A DNA stretch of 14,489 nucleotides, taken from positions 1 through 14,489 of the forward strand of contig CAZMNY010000073.1 of the NCBI GenBank assembly GCA_964567745.1, in the 5' to 3' direction. Source of the DNA: CAZMNY01 sp964567745. GTDB taxonomy: Bacteria; Planctomycetota; Planctomycetia; Pirellulales; Pirellulaceae. Position 1 is the first letter of the stretch. The number at the start of each line of letters is the position of its first letter. The notes under the pieces are model-generated. The model was not told the origin of the DNA, ran no database searches, and saw nothing but the letters and a program-made list of their open reading frames with translations. Of the stretch, positions 8,217 through 14,489 are shown piece after piece. The position numbers were made by a program, and so were the translations under genes.

Positions 8217-9500
8217 ATGTCTATCGAACTTCGCAAGCGGATCTTTGCTGAACTCAACGATTTGGTTTTGATCGATCCACATACTCATATCAACGCGCTC
8301 AATCCGGCATCGGAAACCTTGGGCGACATCCTTGGCTATCACTACTACACGGAATTGGCGCATTCCGCCGGAATGGCCAAGGATCAAATCGAGGCACCCG
8401 AGCTTGACCCGAAAGAAAAAGTCGGGCGGCTCATTGAAAACATGGGACCCATCAATAACACCGTGCAGTCGAGCTGGTTTGTTGAGATGGCGCAGCAGCT
8501 ACTCGGCTTTGAGGGCGAGCAGGTCACGACCGACAATTGGGAATCGCTGTACGACAATGCGAGCGAGCGAATGGCGTCGGACGGCTGGGCTGCCGAAGTG
8601 TTGGAGAAAAGTAAGCTCGAAGCCGTGTTTCTCACCAACGACTTCGACGATTCGCTCGAAGGCTTCGATACGGGCGTCTACATCCCCTGCTTGCGCACCG
8701 ATGACTTGGTGTTTCACTTGGCCAAACCGGAAGTCCGCGAGCGGCTAGAGAAGTGCACGGACGTCTCGCTGGACGGCGTGAGCTCTCTTCGCGAAGCCAT
8801 CAGCAAGCTGTTTCAACACTTCAAATCGAATGGAGCTCGAGCCTGCGCGATTTCGTTGCCCCCCGATTTCGCTCCGACTTCGGTGAGCGAGGCGCGAGCG
8901 GGCAATGCGCTGCAGGATGTGCTTGAGAAAGGAGTGAACGCCTCTGCGCCAAATTGCCGAGCGATCTCGAACTTTGTTTTCTGGACGTTGGCGGAGAACT
9001 GTGTCGAACACGCAATGCCGTTTGACTTGATGATCGGCGTCAATCGAGGCGTCTACTCCGATGGCGTATTTCAGGGGCAGGATCTGTACGACAGCCGCGT
9101 CTCGTTGATTCAGTATCGAGAGCTGTTCAACGCCTTTCCGACCGTCACGTTTCCGATTTCGGTTTTGGCGAGCGTGACGAACCAAGAGCTGACAAGCTAC
9201 GCCTGGATCTTTCCCAACGTCGTGACCAACGGCCATTGGTGGTACTCCAACACGCCGACGTTTATCGAGCACGACGCGGCGGCGCGATTGGAAGCTGTGC
9301 CGCGAACGAAGCAGATCGGCTACTACAGCGACATGTACAAGCTCGAGTTCGCTCTGCCGAAATTCAACATGTACAAACGGATCCTCGCCAAGATTTTGGC
9401 GGCGCGATTCGTGATCGATCGCAATTGGACCGAATCACAAGCGATCGCCTTGGGAAGTCAAGTTCTGCGAGGGAACGTCGACACCATCTTCATGGGCTGA
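8217..9500 (+). CDS. Divergent uronate isomerase (amidohydrolase-superfamily) homologue
   Basis: The ATG at 8217 is preceded by AGAGAGG (8204-8210) with a 6-nt gap; upstream in-frame starts would add a basic tail unlike the family. The 427-residue protein begins with the metal-binding HxH motif of the amidohydrolase fold (DPHTH, His22 and His24). It ends with a uronate-isomerase-like region: GHWWYSN (Trp341, Trp342) corresponds to the GSWWF segment of UxaC, and SDMYK (Asp372) occupies the position of the TDSRS catalytic Asp loop. By family, uronate isomerases interconvert glucuronate/fructuronate and galacturonate/tagaturonate in the cytoplasm. The arginine of TDSRS is absent and overall similarity looks remote, so the substrate is unproven. 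The gene is divergent from the cytochrome-DUF1501 operon, sharing a 255-bp promoter region. No clear terminator follows. Confidence 0.8.
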   Translation: MSIELRKRIFAELNDLVLIDPHTHINALNPASETLGDILGYHYYTELAHSAGMAKDQIEAPELDPKEKVGRLIENMGPINNTVQSSWFVEMAQQLLGFEGEQVTTDNWESLYDNASERMASDGWAAEVLEKSKLEAVFLTNDFDDSLEGFDTGVYIPCLRTDDLVFHLAKPEVRERLEKCTDVSLDGVSSLREAISKLFQHFKSNGARACAISLPPDFAPTSVSEARAGNALQDVLEKGVNASAPNCRAISNFVFWTLAENCVEHAMPFDLMIGVNRGVYSDGVFQGQDLYDSRVSLIQYRELFNAFPTVTFPISVLASVTNQELTSYAWIFPNVVTNGHWWYSNTPTFIEHDAAARLEAVPRTKQIGYYSDMYKLEFALPKFNMYKRILAKILAARFVIDRNWTESQAIALGSQVLRGNVDTIFMG

Positions 9501-9671
9501 CGGCCTAAATCGACGTGGCTCGACATCGCTCAGAAACAGGCATCCAAAAGAAGTTTATTTATTTTTCGGGAATAGAATGAACCTTTTGGACGATCAATCG
9601 TCTTAGTTGTCGATACCCTTCCTGAAGGTTCGCTTAGGTTGATCCCTGGGTTCATAGTCCGGAACATCGCT

Positions 9672-9700
9672 TTGCGACTACCTCTTGTTGGTGGTATGAT
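9672..9700 (+). promoter_or_regulatory. Sigma70-like promoter in the 9.5-10.3 kb gap
   Basis: TTGCGA (9672-9677) and TATGAT (9695-9700) are separated by exactly 17 nt, close to the TTGACA-17-TATAAT consensus. A start near 9707 would place a hairpin at the very 5' end of the RNA. No annotated gene begins nearby, apart from the candidate ORF at 9791. Confidence 0.45.
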
Positions 9701-9710
9701 TAGGGCATGG

Positions 9711-9731
9711 AGCGTGTGCGAAAGCGACGCT
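9711..9731 (+). other. GNRA-capped hairpin at the predicted transcript start
   Basis: AGCGT pairs with ACGCT and, after a small internal loop, GC-GAAA-GC closes with a GAAA tetraloop. It is followed within 9 nt by a T-run (9740-9744). A second small hairpin, TGTGC (9762-9766) with GCACA (9774-9778), follows. Confidence 0.4.
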
Positions 9732-9790
9732 TTGACCAATTTTTCATGTAACTCTCGATTTTGTGCGGGAATAGCACAGGGAGCAATGTG

Positions 9791-10081
9791 ATGCGTAATT
9801 TCATCCAAGCTGCAGTGAATTTCGTCCTCAATGCCAAACGCATTGATGCCGTCGTCGCCGCTGGCGTGAATGAGATGACTGCGCGCATGCTCCGTCATTG
9901 TTCCCGCCTCCATCAAGCCGGCTCAAGTTTGCCAATACAGGGCGGTAGTTTACTCCGCCTTCTAGCGGCAGACGCAATCCAGGCGCAGGAACCGTTTTAT
10001 GCGGTACCCGCCGGAGGATTGCCAGGGAGCTGGCGCTCGACGCGGCGAAAAACGCCGCGGGCTTTTGCAAGAGCCTCCTAG
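9791..10081 (+). CDS. Candidate small ORF, unknown product
   Basis: An ATG at 9791 follows AGGGAG (9778-9783) at 7 nt, a good ribosome binding site, and lies about 90 bp after a sigma70-like promoter. The 96-residue product starts MRNFIQAAVNFVLNAKRIDAV, a plausible helical stretch, but becomes basic and low-quality towards the end (SWRSTRRKTPRAFARAS). A strong hairpin (10041-10059) lies inside its last codons, which argues against coding of the 3' part. I do not recognise it. An ORF on the opposite strand (9530-9916) is equally unconvincing. Confidence 0.28.
   Translation: MRNFIQAAVNFVLNAKRIDAVVAAGVNEMTARMLRHCSRLHQAGSSLPIQGGSLLRLLAADAIQAQEPFYAVPAGGLPGSWRSTRRKTPRAFARAS
10041..10066 (+). terminator. 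GC-rich hairpin with short T-run
   Basis: CGCGGCG (10041-10047) and CGCCGCG (10053-10059) pair perfectly around AAAAA and are followed by GGCTTTT. It may end a transcript starting near 9707, giving an RNA of about 360 nt. The T-run is only four residues. Confidence 0.4.
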
Positions 10082-10314
10082 GGAACTAGGACCGATCGAA
10101 ACCAGCCCGATCGACATGGCCTGAACAGGAGCGGCTCATAACGAGCTCGCACCTACGGCCAAGCGGGATTGGGACGATCAAAAAACTGCAAGAGCAAGAG
10201 CGTCATTCGGCGGTCGACGCTGCTGTATCAGCCACAGTCGACACCGAACTTCGCACCCGGCATCAGCCAGCACTGTCGCACGTTCGTACGACTTCTTCGA
10301 GAGAGTAAAGACCA

Positions 10315-10884
10315 ATGGCTATCCAAAACCAAGAAGACCGAATCCTCGTCGCTCAGCTGGTCCGAGACGCGCAAGCTGGTGATCGCGACGCGTTCGGCGA
10401 ATTGTTCGAGCGATTTGAGCGACACGTGTTCGCCATTGCGTTTCGACGATTGAACAACTACGCGGAAGCGCAGGAATTGACGCAGGATGTTTTCATCCAA
10501 GCGCTTCAGAAGATCACGCAACTGCGACAAGCGGAAGCTTTCGGCGGTTGGTTGCGCTCGATCACCCACCGCATGGCGATCAACCGAGCCGTGCGACGTG
10601 GTCCGGATTTGCCGACCGAGCCGTTGTTGCTTGAGTCGAGCTGCGTCGAGGAGGAGACTCCGCTGGCGCACGCGCTGGAATCGGAACGAGAAACGCAGTT
10701 GCATGAAGGTTTGCAGCGACTGCGGGACTTGGACCGAAAGACGCTGATTGCCTTCTACGTTGATGGTCAATCTCTGATCCAAATGAGCGACTCGTTCGAC
10801 GCGCCGCTCGGTACGATCAAGCGTCGCCTGCACGTCGCTCGCAAGCGACTGGCCAAGGAAGTCGATTCCCTGGTTGCTGTGTAA
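10315..10884 (+). CDS. ECF-type RNA polymerase sigma factor
   Basis: The 189-residue protein shows sigma70 region 2 at about residues 10-85 (QAGDRDAFGELFERF, then ELTQDVFIQALQKI and GGWLRSITHRMAINR). Region 4 lies at about 125-185 (LDRKTLIAFYVDGQSL, then APLGTIKRRLHVARKRL). Regions 1.1 and 3 are absent, as in ECF sigma factors. It directs RNA polymerase to a set of stress or surface-response promoters, so far unknown. The ATG at 10315 follows GAGAG (10301-10305) at 9 nt. No anti-sigma factor gene lies next to it. A strong terminator follows, so it is monocistronic. Confidence 0.95.
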   Translation: MAIQNQEDRILVAQLVRDAQAGDRDAFGELFERFERHVFAIAFRRLNNYAEAQELTQDVFIQALQKITQLRQAEAFGGWLRSITHRMAINRAVRRGPDLPTEPLLLESSCVEEETPLAHALESERETQLHEGLQRLRDLDRKTLIAFYVDGQSLIQMSDSFDAPLGTIKRRLHVARKRLAKEVDSLVAV

Positions 10885-10935
10885 AAACCATTGGCGATCG
10901 CGTTTGCTCGCGAACCGGTCCGTCAACGAGAATAG

Positions 10936-10973
10936 AGCCCGTGTCGGTTTCCATATCGACACGGGCTTTTTTT
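10936..10973 (+). terminator. Intrinsic terminator of the ECF sigma gene
   Basis: AGCCCGTGTCG (10936-10946) pairs perfectly with CGACACGGGCT (10957-10967) around a 10-nt loop, followed by seven T residues (10967-10973). It lies about 50 nt after the sigma factor stop codon. Confidence 0.95.
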
Positions 10974-11128
10974 GTGGGATGAACTGCTCTGCGACAACTC
11001 GGCTCCGCCAGCGGATAACCCAACTAATCCGAAAATTCGGAACAGCTCGCCTAAAGCTCCCCATTTGAAATGTCGAAAACACGAGGGAAGAGACTCTATG
11101 CTTTTGCCCTTCGGAATCGGTGCCGCTG

Positions 11129-11488
11129 ATGAGAATTCTAGTGATTGCCCTCGCGACCAGTTGCTTGGCTTTGGGTGGTTGCGCAATTTGCGCAAGTCCC
11201 TATGACGACCACTATTCGGCCTTCGGCGGCCGCTGGGAACGCGACATCGATAATCATGGTCGTGTTGGCTCCGCCTTCACCCAGGCAGGTTACCGCGTCG
11301 ATGAGGCTGGCGAAGAAGTGGGCAACGAGGCCATGGAGCCTCCGCTGGGCCAGCCGGGCGAGACAAATGAGTTGCAGACGATTTCGTACAGCATGCCGTA
11401 CGATGAGTCGCTCGAAGGCGTCGATGAGAGTCAGGTCGAAGAGGATCTTGGCGAGGATCTTGACGAGGAATTTGACGAGCAAGAATGA
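11129..11488 (+). CDS. Small acidic lipoprotein of planctomycete type
   Basis: From ATG 11129 the product is 119 residues. It opens with a short lipoprotein signal (MRILVIALATSCLALGGC), with an LGGC lipobox at residues 15-18, so it should be lipidated on Cys18. The sequence after it, CAICASPYDDHYSAFGGRW, recalls short planctomycete lipoproteins with a CxxCxSPYD start and a GGR..R.....GRVGSAF stretch. The last 30 residues are very acidic (LGEDLDEEFDEQE). Function is unknown. A GTG at 11120 is an alternative start with a similarly weak ribosome binding site. The best ribosome binding site nearby (AGGGAAG, 11084-11090) belongs to an ATG at 11098 in another frame. It ends 23 bp from the convergent HAD-like gene. 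Confidence 0.72.
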   Translation: MRILVIALATSCLALGGCAICASPYDDHYSAFGGRWERDIDNHGRVGSAFTQAGYRVDEAGEEVGNEAMEPPLGQPGETNELQTISYSMPYDESLEGVDESQVEEDLGEDLDEEFDEQE

Positions 11489-11511
11489 TTCGCGGCTCGT
11501 CCAGTATTCGC

Positions 11512-12222
11512 TTATCCCGCCAGACGCGTGTTGCCTCGACTGAGGCAGGCGTTGAGTTCATCGATCCGGTCGATGACCGAACTGGCGTGTTGGTCCTCAA
11601 CGCCAAGAGCCAAGGTCTGGCATCCCGCCACTCGCGCCTCGCGCAATCGCCGCGAGCTGCTGCTGAGGAAGACGGTTGATGCGGGCGAGTAGCCTCGCGC
11701 CGTCAATTCATCGGTCCAGTGTTTTGATGGCTGATCTGCGGACTCAATAAAGTGAAAGAACTTATCCAGTCGCCACCGCTTGAGTCGACTCGACAAGGGT
11801 GAGGTCAGGTCAAAGCCCGCTCCGATCGCCGCCAATCCGAATCCGCTTGCGCTCAATTGACTGAGTGTTCGGGCAACGCCATTCATCGGGCATGCCGGGC
11901 ATTCGATCTGCTCGCGTCGAGACTGCCCCGCGGCGATGACCTCGTCGATACAGCCGTTCTTCATGCCTGATTCTTGCAGGAAACGGCGCAGTCCCCGCCA
12001 ATAGTCGATGCGTCCCTCCGCCACGTCAGCTTGATACGACTCGTCCCAGAGTCGGAAAAACACTTCGAATTCAGAGCGAAGGCCGACGTTTTGCAGAATC
12101 CGAAACAACCATCGGTTCCAAATCGTGTTGTCGAACAGGACGCCCGGACCGTCGAATGCGACGATACTGACAACGAGAGGCCAGTCGTCGCCGCGTTGAG
12201 TTGTCGGAAAATCGCGTTCCAT
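11512..12222 (-). CDS. HAD-like hydrolase fold protein, catalytically degenerate
   Basis: The 236-residue protein aligns by pattern with HAD phosphatases of the beta-phosphoglucomutase/phosphoglycolate type. Residues 20-31 (IVAFDGPGVLFD) match motif I, a helical cap follows (about 35-110), then GFGLAAIGAGFD (127-138) at motif II, Lys167 as possible motif III, and TVFLSSSSRRLREARVAG (183-200) at motif IV. Key residues are missing: the second Asp of DxD is Pro26, and the GDSxxD acidic pair of motif IV is replaced by serines 187-190. It is therefore probably not an active phosphatase. The start at 12222 follows AAGGA with an 8-nt gap. It lies 52 nt downstream of the SpsF-like gene on the same strand, so the two are probably one operon. 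Confidence 0.7.
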   Translation of the reverse strand: MERDFPTTQRGDDWPLVVSIVAFDGPGVLFDNTIWNRWLFRILQNVGLRSEFEVFFRLWDESYQADVAEGRIDYWRGLRRFLQESGMKNGCIDEVIAAGQSRREQIECPACPMNGVARTLSQLSASGFGLAAIGAGFDLTSPLSSRLKRWRLDKFFHFIESADQPSKHWTDELTARGYSPASTVFLSSSSRRLREARVAGCQTLALGVEDQHASSVIDRIDELNACLSRGNTRLAG

Positions 12223-12274
12223 GCTTCGATTCCTTTCTAAGCGATGGAGGGCCGGGTCTCTAATCGTTCGCGTG

Positions 12275-13030
12275 TTACGCGCTGGCTCGATTCAAATCGG
12301 CCATGCGTCGCCGAATGGCCGGCTGTTGGTCGAGCAGTTTGGTGATGCCCTGCCAATCCAGCGATGCGCTATCCAACGCCTCGTAGATGACTTGGGCGTG
12401 ATCCCAATCTTCTTCGACATCAATTCGAAGCCGCATGTCGTCTTCGACAAGTTGCGCTGGAGCGGGAATCCATTTAAGACCAAACATGTCGGGCTGGCTG
12501 CGAATGAACGCCGACAGGTCTCCACGGAGATCGGCCGGCGCCAACGTATTGGCTCGCCGTACCGATGAGGCGGAACACCAGTCGGCCAGCATCCCGTGCC
12601 CGCACGTCAGCGGCTTTTCGTCGGCCGAGCAGAATCCGATGAAATCGCGATTTGGGCTCTGCTTCGACGCTGCGATCAAGCGATCGATAAGGACCGGATC
12701 GATAAATGGGTTGTCAACGCAGACGCGCACGATCGCCTTGGCGTCGAATTTTTCGATTGCCGAAACAGATCGAGCCAGCGAGTCCGCCTCGGGCGAGACA
12801 AACAATGTGATGTTTTGCGGCGTGCATTGTCGAGCCAGCTCGGAGATGGGACCTTCCCGAGCGACCACGACGACCTTATCGAGCAATTCAGACTCGCTCA
12901 CGCGCCTCGCCACCCACTCCAGCACCGAGCCGCCGGCAAATCGGCGACTCGCCAAAGCGCACAGCGATTTTCCGTTCTGTTTGCCGTATGCGTCGGCATT
13001 GAACTCCACGATTCCTAACGTTACGGCCAT
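12275..13030 (-). CDS. SpsF/CMP-sugar synthetase-like nucleotidyltransferase homologue
   Basis: The 251-residue product resembles cytidylyltransferases of the SpsF/NeuA/KdsB group (GT-A-like fold). Visible landmarks are GGSVLEWVARRV (33-44), DKVVVVARE (51-59), VRVCVDNPFIDPVLIDRL (101-118), matching the usual DCPLIDP loop, and a C-terminal RLRIDVEEDW (200-209), matching the R.TVDt.eDl segment. The N-terminal nucleotide-binding motif RxxSxRLPGK is not recognisable; residues 8-30 read VEFNADAYGKQNGKSL.. instead. It may activate a sugar acid for surface glycans or may have lost that activity. The ATG at 13030 follows AAGGG with a 7-nt gap; a TTG at 13048 would add six residues. It is first in a probable operon with the HAD-like gene. 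Confidence 0.72.
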   Translation of the reverse strand: MAVTLGIVEFNADAYGKQNGKSLCALASRRFAGGSVLEWVARRVSESELLDKVVVVAREGPISELARQCTPQNITLFVSPEADSLARSVSAIEKFDAKAIVRVCVDNPFIDPVLIDRLIAASKQSPNRDFIGFCSADEKPLTCGHGMLADWCSASSVRRANTLAPADLRGDLSAFIRSQPDMFGLKWIPAPAQLVEDDMRLRIDVEEDWDHAQVIYEALDSASLDWQGITKLLDQQPAIRRRMADLNRASA

Positions 13031-13357
13031 CCTTGCACCCTTCGCCAATAGTCATCGTTGCTTGTGCAACCAGTCTAGCAACAGTGCGAATTTTAAATCA
13101 ATACGAACTCATGCTAGCAACGTTGCATCGAGACGAGCCTGTCGCACGATCCCCGTCCTTTTCCCTCCGATCGGACCAATGGATCAGAGAAGAAGAATTG
13201 ACGACGCGAAAAGATTCCGCGCGGCTCAAGAACCCGCGACTCGCGTCGAACTACTCCTACACGCGAAGGCGGTGGAGCCTGATGAATCCCACGCCTGATC
13301 TCCATATGCTGCGCCCGGAGTCAGCGTTTTCAACGCACCGCCTCGCGTGTTCTCAAA
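13031..13357. other. Intergenic region, no gene supported
   Basis: This stretch of 327 bp between two minus-strand genes contains only short open frames without ribosome binding sites or recognisable products, plus the possible promoter noted separately. No terminator hairpin for the DUF4129 gene was found. Confidence 0.55.
13072..13101 (-). promoter_or_regulatory. Possible promoter of the SpsF-like/HAD-like operon
   Basis: On the minus strand TTGATT (13096-13101) and TAGACT (13072-13077) are separated by 18 nt and lie about 42 nt before the start codon at 13030. The match is moderate. Confidence 0.3.
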
Positions 13358-14302
13358 TCAAACAGCGTTCGGTGCCGGCGGCGGCGGCGGGGTGAGAGTC
13401 GTCATTTTTTGCCACAAACTTCTCATCGGCTGAACGACTTCTTTGCCAAGTTGTTGGGGAGCGTAGGAGAGCCTGCAATAGAGCTCGGCGAGGCTTCGCG
13501 CTTCGCTATCGACAACGACTTGCTCACGGGCCACGGAGGCGGCAAACTCGATCGGCGTCTGCTCGGCTTCTCGCACGACACCCCGCTCTCGAGCCCATGC
13601 CTCAAAAGCGCGAAACGAATGTTGTACGAGATGGCTGGCGGTCTGTCGTTCGGCACCAGGGGCGAACGGGTTTGCGAATTCCGAGAAAGCAGGATGCCGA
13701 GGTTGAGCGGCCAGCGCCTCGGCTTGCTCTTGAGCCGCCGCCGCTTCCTTGCTTCGAGCGCCAAACAAGCGGTCCAGCAATTTGCGAATCGATTCGATGA
13801 ATTGAAGCACCGCTTGTCGGATCTGCCTCCAATACCGCCAGACCACAAAGCCGACGACGACGGCGATGACAGAGTAGTAAATCAGCTTCATCAGGAAACT
13901 GACGCCGCTGAAAACCGATGATAGAAACGACTTCGACGAACCCGAATCGTTTTGACTGCTCGAACGGTTTTGCGATTGGCCCGACTGCTGCCGTTCCGCG
14001 CTGGAGCGATTGCCGTCAAAACGAGGCACCCCCGAGTTGCCTTTTCGCTCGCCATGCCCTTTATTGCCCTCGTTGGCCCCGCCCTGGTTTTGATTCTTCT
14101 CAACGCCAGAACTTGAATTTCGCTCGTCTTGATTGCGGTCCCCGTCTTGTCCGTCCGCATTCTGCTCGGAGCCGGTTTCGTCGCCGTCTCGATCCGCTGA
14201 TTGCTGCCCTTCCTGGCCCTGTCCCTTTTGACCGCCCTGTTCACCTTGGCCCTTTTGTCCTTGTCCCTTTTGACCGCCCTGTCCTCCTTGGCCCCGAACG
14301 GC
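13358..14302 (-). CDS. DUF4129 membrane protein, 5' end missing
   Basis: The reading frame ending at 13358 is open upstream to 14302, where porin-derived sequence brings a stop (14303-14305). A GTG at 14029 gives 223 residues, but the real protein is clearly longer, because coding-like, glycine/glutamine/asparagine-rich sequence (GQKGQGQK..., ...NSSSGVEKNQNQGG...) continues in frame to about 14293. Numbered from the GTG, a membrane segment lies at about 45-67 (FLMKLIYYSVIAVVVGFVVW), then a basic helix, and the DUF4129 domain at about 120-210 (FRAFEAWARE, TPIEFAASVA, ARSLAELYCRLSYAPQQ). DUF4129 occurs at the C-terminus of many transglutaminase-like membrane proteins and in planctomycete membrane proteins; its role is unknown. 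The N-terminal part and native start are absent from this window. Confidence 0.75.
   Translation of the reverse strand, partial: AVRGQGGQGGQKGQGQKGQGEQGGQKGQGQEGQQSADRDGDETGSEQNADGQDGDRNQDERNSSSGVEKNQNQGGANEGNKGHGERKGNSGVPRFDGNRSSAERQQSGQSQNRSSSQNDSGSSKSFLSSVFSGVSFLMKLIYYSVIAVVVGFVVWRYWRQIRQAVLQFIESIRKLLDRLFGARSKEAAAAQEQAEALAAQPRHPAFSEFANPFAPGAERQTASHLVQHSFRAFEAWARERGVVREAEQTPIEFAASVAREQVVVDSEARSLAELYCRLSYAPQQLGKEVVQPMRSLWQKMTTLTPPPPPAPNAV
14207..14293 (-). repeat. GQ-rich coding repeat next to the junction
   Basis: In the DUF4129 frame this stretch encodes GGQKGQGQK-like units. At DNA level a segment of about 22 bp (TGTCCCTTTTGACCGCCCTG core) occurs twice, at about 14219-14240 and 14261-14282. 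It borders the porin fragment and could promote recombination or misassembly. Confidence 0.75.
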
Positions 14303-14489
14303 TCATAGAACTGTCCGACTCGGATTGCTCCGGCTCGCGGTATGTCTCTCATCTCCATGTAGAGATCTTTGAAGTCCGCATCTCCGCCTGCGAAGTCGTA
14401 CTGCGCCTTGTACTCGATGTTTCCATAGATCGTGCCAGCTAAATAGAGCCGTGCGCGTCGAAAAATCACACCATCTTCGGGATCGGCTC
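14290..14489 (-). CDS. OprO/OprP-type porin fragment, truncated at both ends
   Basis: The minus-strand frame enters from the right edge of the window and reads EDGVIFRRARLYLAGTIYGN, then YDFAGGDADFKDLY and IRVGQFYEPFG. This matches the N-terminal beta-strands of phosphate-selective porin O/P family outer-membrane proteins. Family identity stops exactly after YEPFG (about 14293). Beyond it the same frame reads through the GQ-rich DUF4129 DNA in the wrong frame (AKEDRAVKRDKDK...) to a stop at 13891, giving a basic nonsense tail. The fragment therefore keeps about 65 residues of a porin normally of 400 or more. A GTG at 14469 lies inside the conserved region and is not the real start. Either the gene was broken by rearrangement or the contig is chimeric here. 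Confidence 0.8.

Larger units (their letters stand above)
9501..10314. other. Long gap with a possible unrecognised transcript
   Basis: This 814-bp stretch between the uronate-isomerase homologue and the sigma factor gene has no confident gene. Its first 250 bp are more AT-rich than the surroundings (for example 9551-9566). An 8-bp inverted repeat TCCAAAAG (9543-9550) / CTTTTGGA (9583-9590) flanks an AT-rich loop. A sigma70-like promoter, hairpins and a weak small ORF follow in order and are listed separately. Checked against memory, the sequence lacks the conserved cores of RNase P RNA and tmRNA. Confidence 0.5.

Noticed and set aside
9530..9916. 128-residue minus-strand ORF
   Set aside because: No ribosome binding site or family pattern was seen, and it overlaps the equally weak plus-strand candidate at 9791.
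9707..10066. RNase P RNA or tmRNA in the gap
   Set aside because: The size fits, but the conserved core motifs of RNase P RNA and the tRNA-like ends and tag of tmRNA are not found on either strand.
12596..13018. 140-residue plus-strand ORF
   Set aside because: It is antisense to the SpsF-like gene, which shows conserved family motifs.
13891..14292. Basic repetitive C-terminal tail continuing the porin frame
   Set aside because: It is the DUF4129 low-complexity region read in the wrong frame, not a real fusion domain.

Overview
The window looks like chromosomal DNA from a planctomycete, probably a Pirellulaceae-type (Rhodopirellula/Blastopirellula-like) organism. The best evidence is the minus-strand pair at 3127-7961: a protein with planctomycete cytochrome C, DUF1549 and DUF1553 domains, followed by a DUF1501 protein with a Tat-like leader. 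This pairing is strongly amplified in Planctomycetes. A membrane-anchored prenyltransferase/squalene-oxidase-repeat protein, an ECF sigma factor of planctomycete type, a small Cys-containing lipoprotein and a DUF4129 protein fit the same origin. The DNA is moderately GC-rich, with long intergenic gaps and GGAG/AGGA-type ribosome binding sites. No CRISPR array, transposase, integrase or rRNA gene was seen.

Layout. 1-244: an initiator tRNA-fMet (minus) followed by two perfect hairpins, the distal one a likely terminator. 245-708: no gene seen, apart from the tRNA promoter. 709-2613: a plus-strand single-pass membrane protein with a Q/P/V-rich, repeat-expanded N-terminal tail and a C-terminal alpha/alpha-toroid (terpene-cyclase-like) domain. 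2614-3126: non-coding, with two inverted copies of a small palindromic REP-like element. 3127-7961: the DUF1501 and cytochrome-DUF1549-DUF1553 operon, whose first gene starts with an 18-bp minisatellite. 8217-9500: a divergently transcribed uronate-isomerase-family protein. 9501-10314: a long gap with a good sigma70-like promoter, a GNRA-capped hairpin, a doubtful small ORF and a second hairpin, possibly an unrecognised RNA or small-protein gene. 10315-10884: the ECF sigma factor with a textbook terminator. 11129-11488: a lipoprotein. 11512-13030 (minus): an apparent two-gene operon of an SpsF/CMP-sugar-synthetase-like protein and a HAD-like protein, both missing hallmark catalytic residues. 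13358-14302 (minus): a DUF4129 membrane protein lacking its 5' end. 14290-14489 (minus): an OprO/OprP-type porin fragment joined out of frame to the DUF4129 gene.

How the genes may work together. The cytochrome-DUF1549-DUF1553 and DUF1501 proteins are both exported and probably form one extracytoplasmic unit. The divergent uronate-isomerase homologue hints at sugar or polysaccharide breakdown, but the sequence does not prove a link. The two degenerate enzymes at 11512-13030 look like a co-transcribed module of unknown function and are the best candidate here for something undescribed. The abrupt junction near 14290-14296, close to the window end, is either a genuine rearrangement or an assembly chimera and should be verified before those two genes are used.
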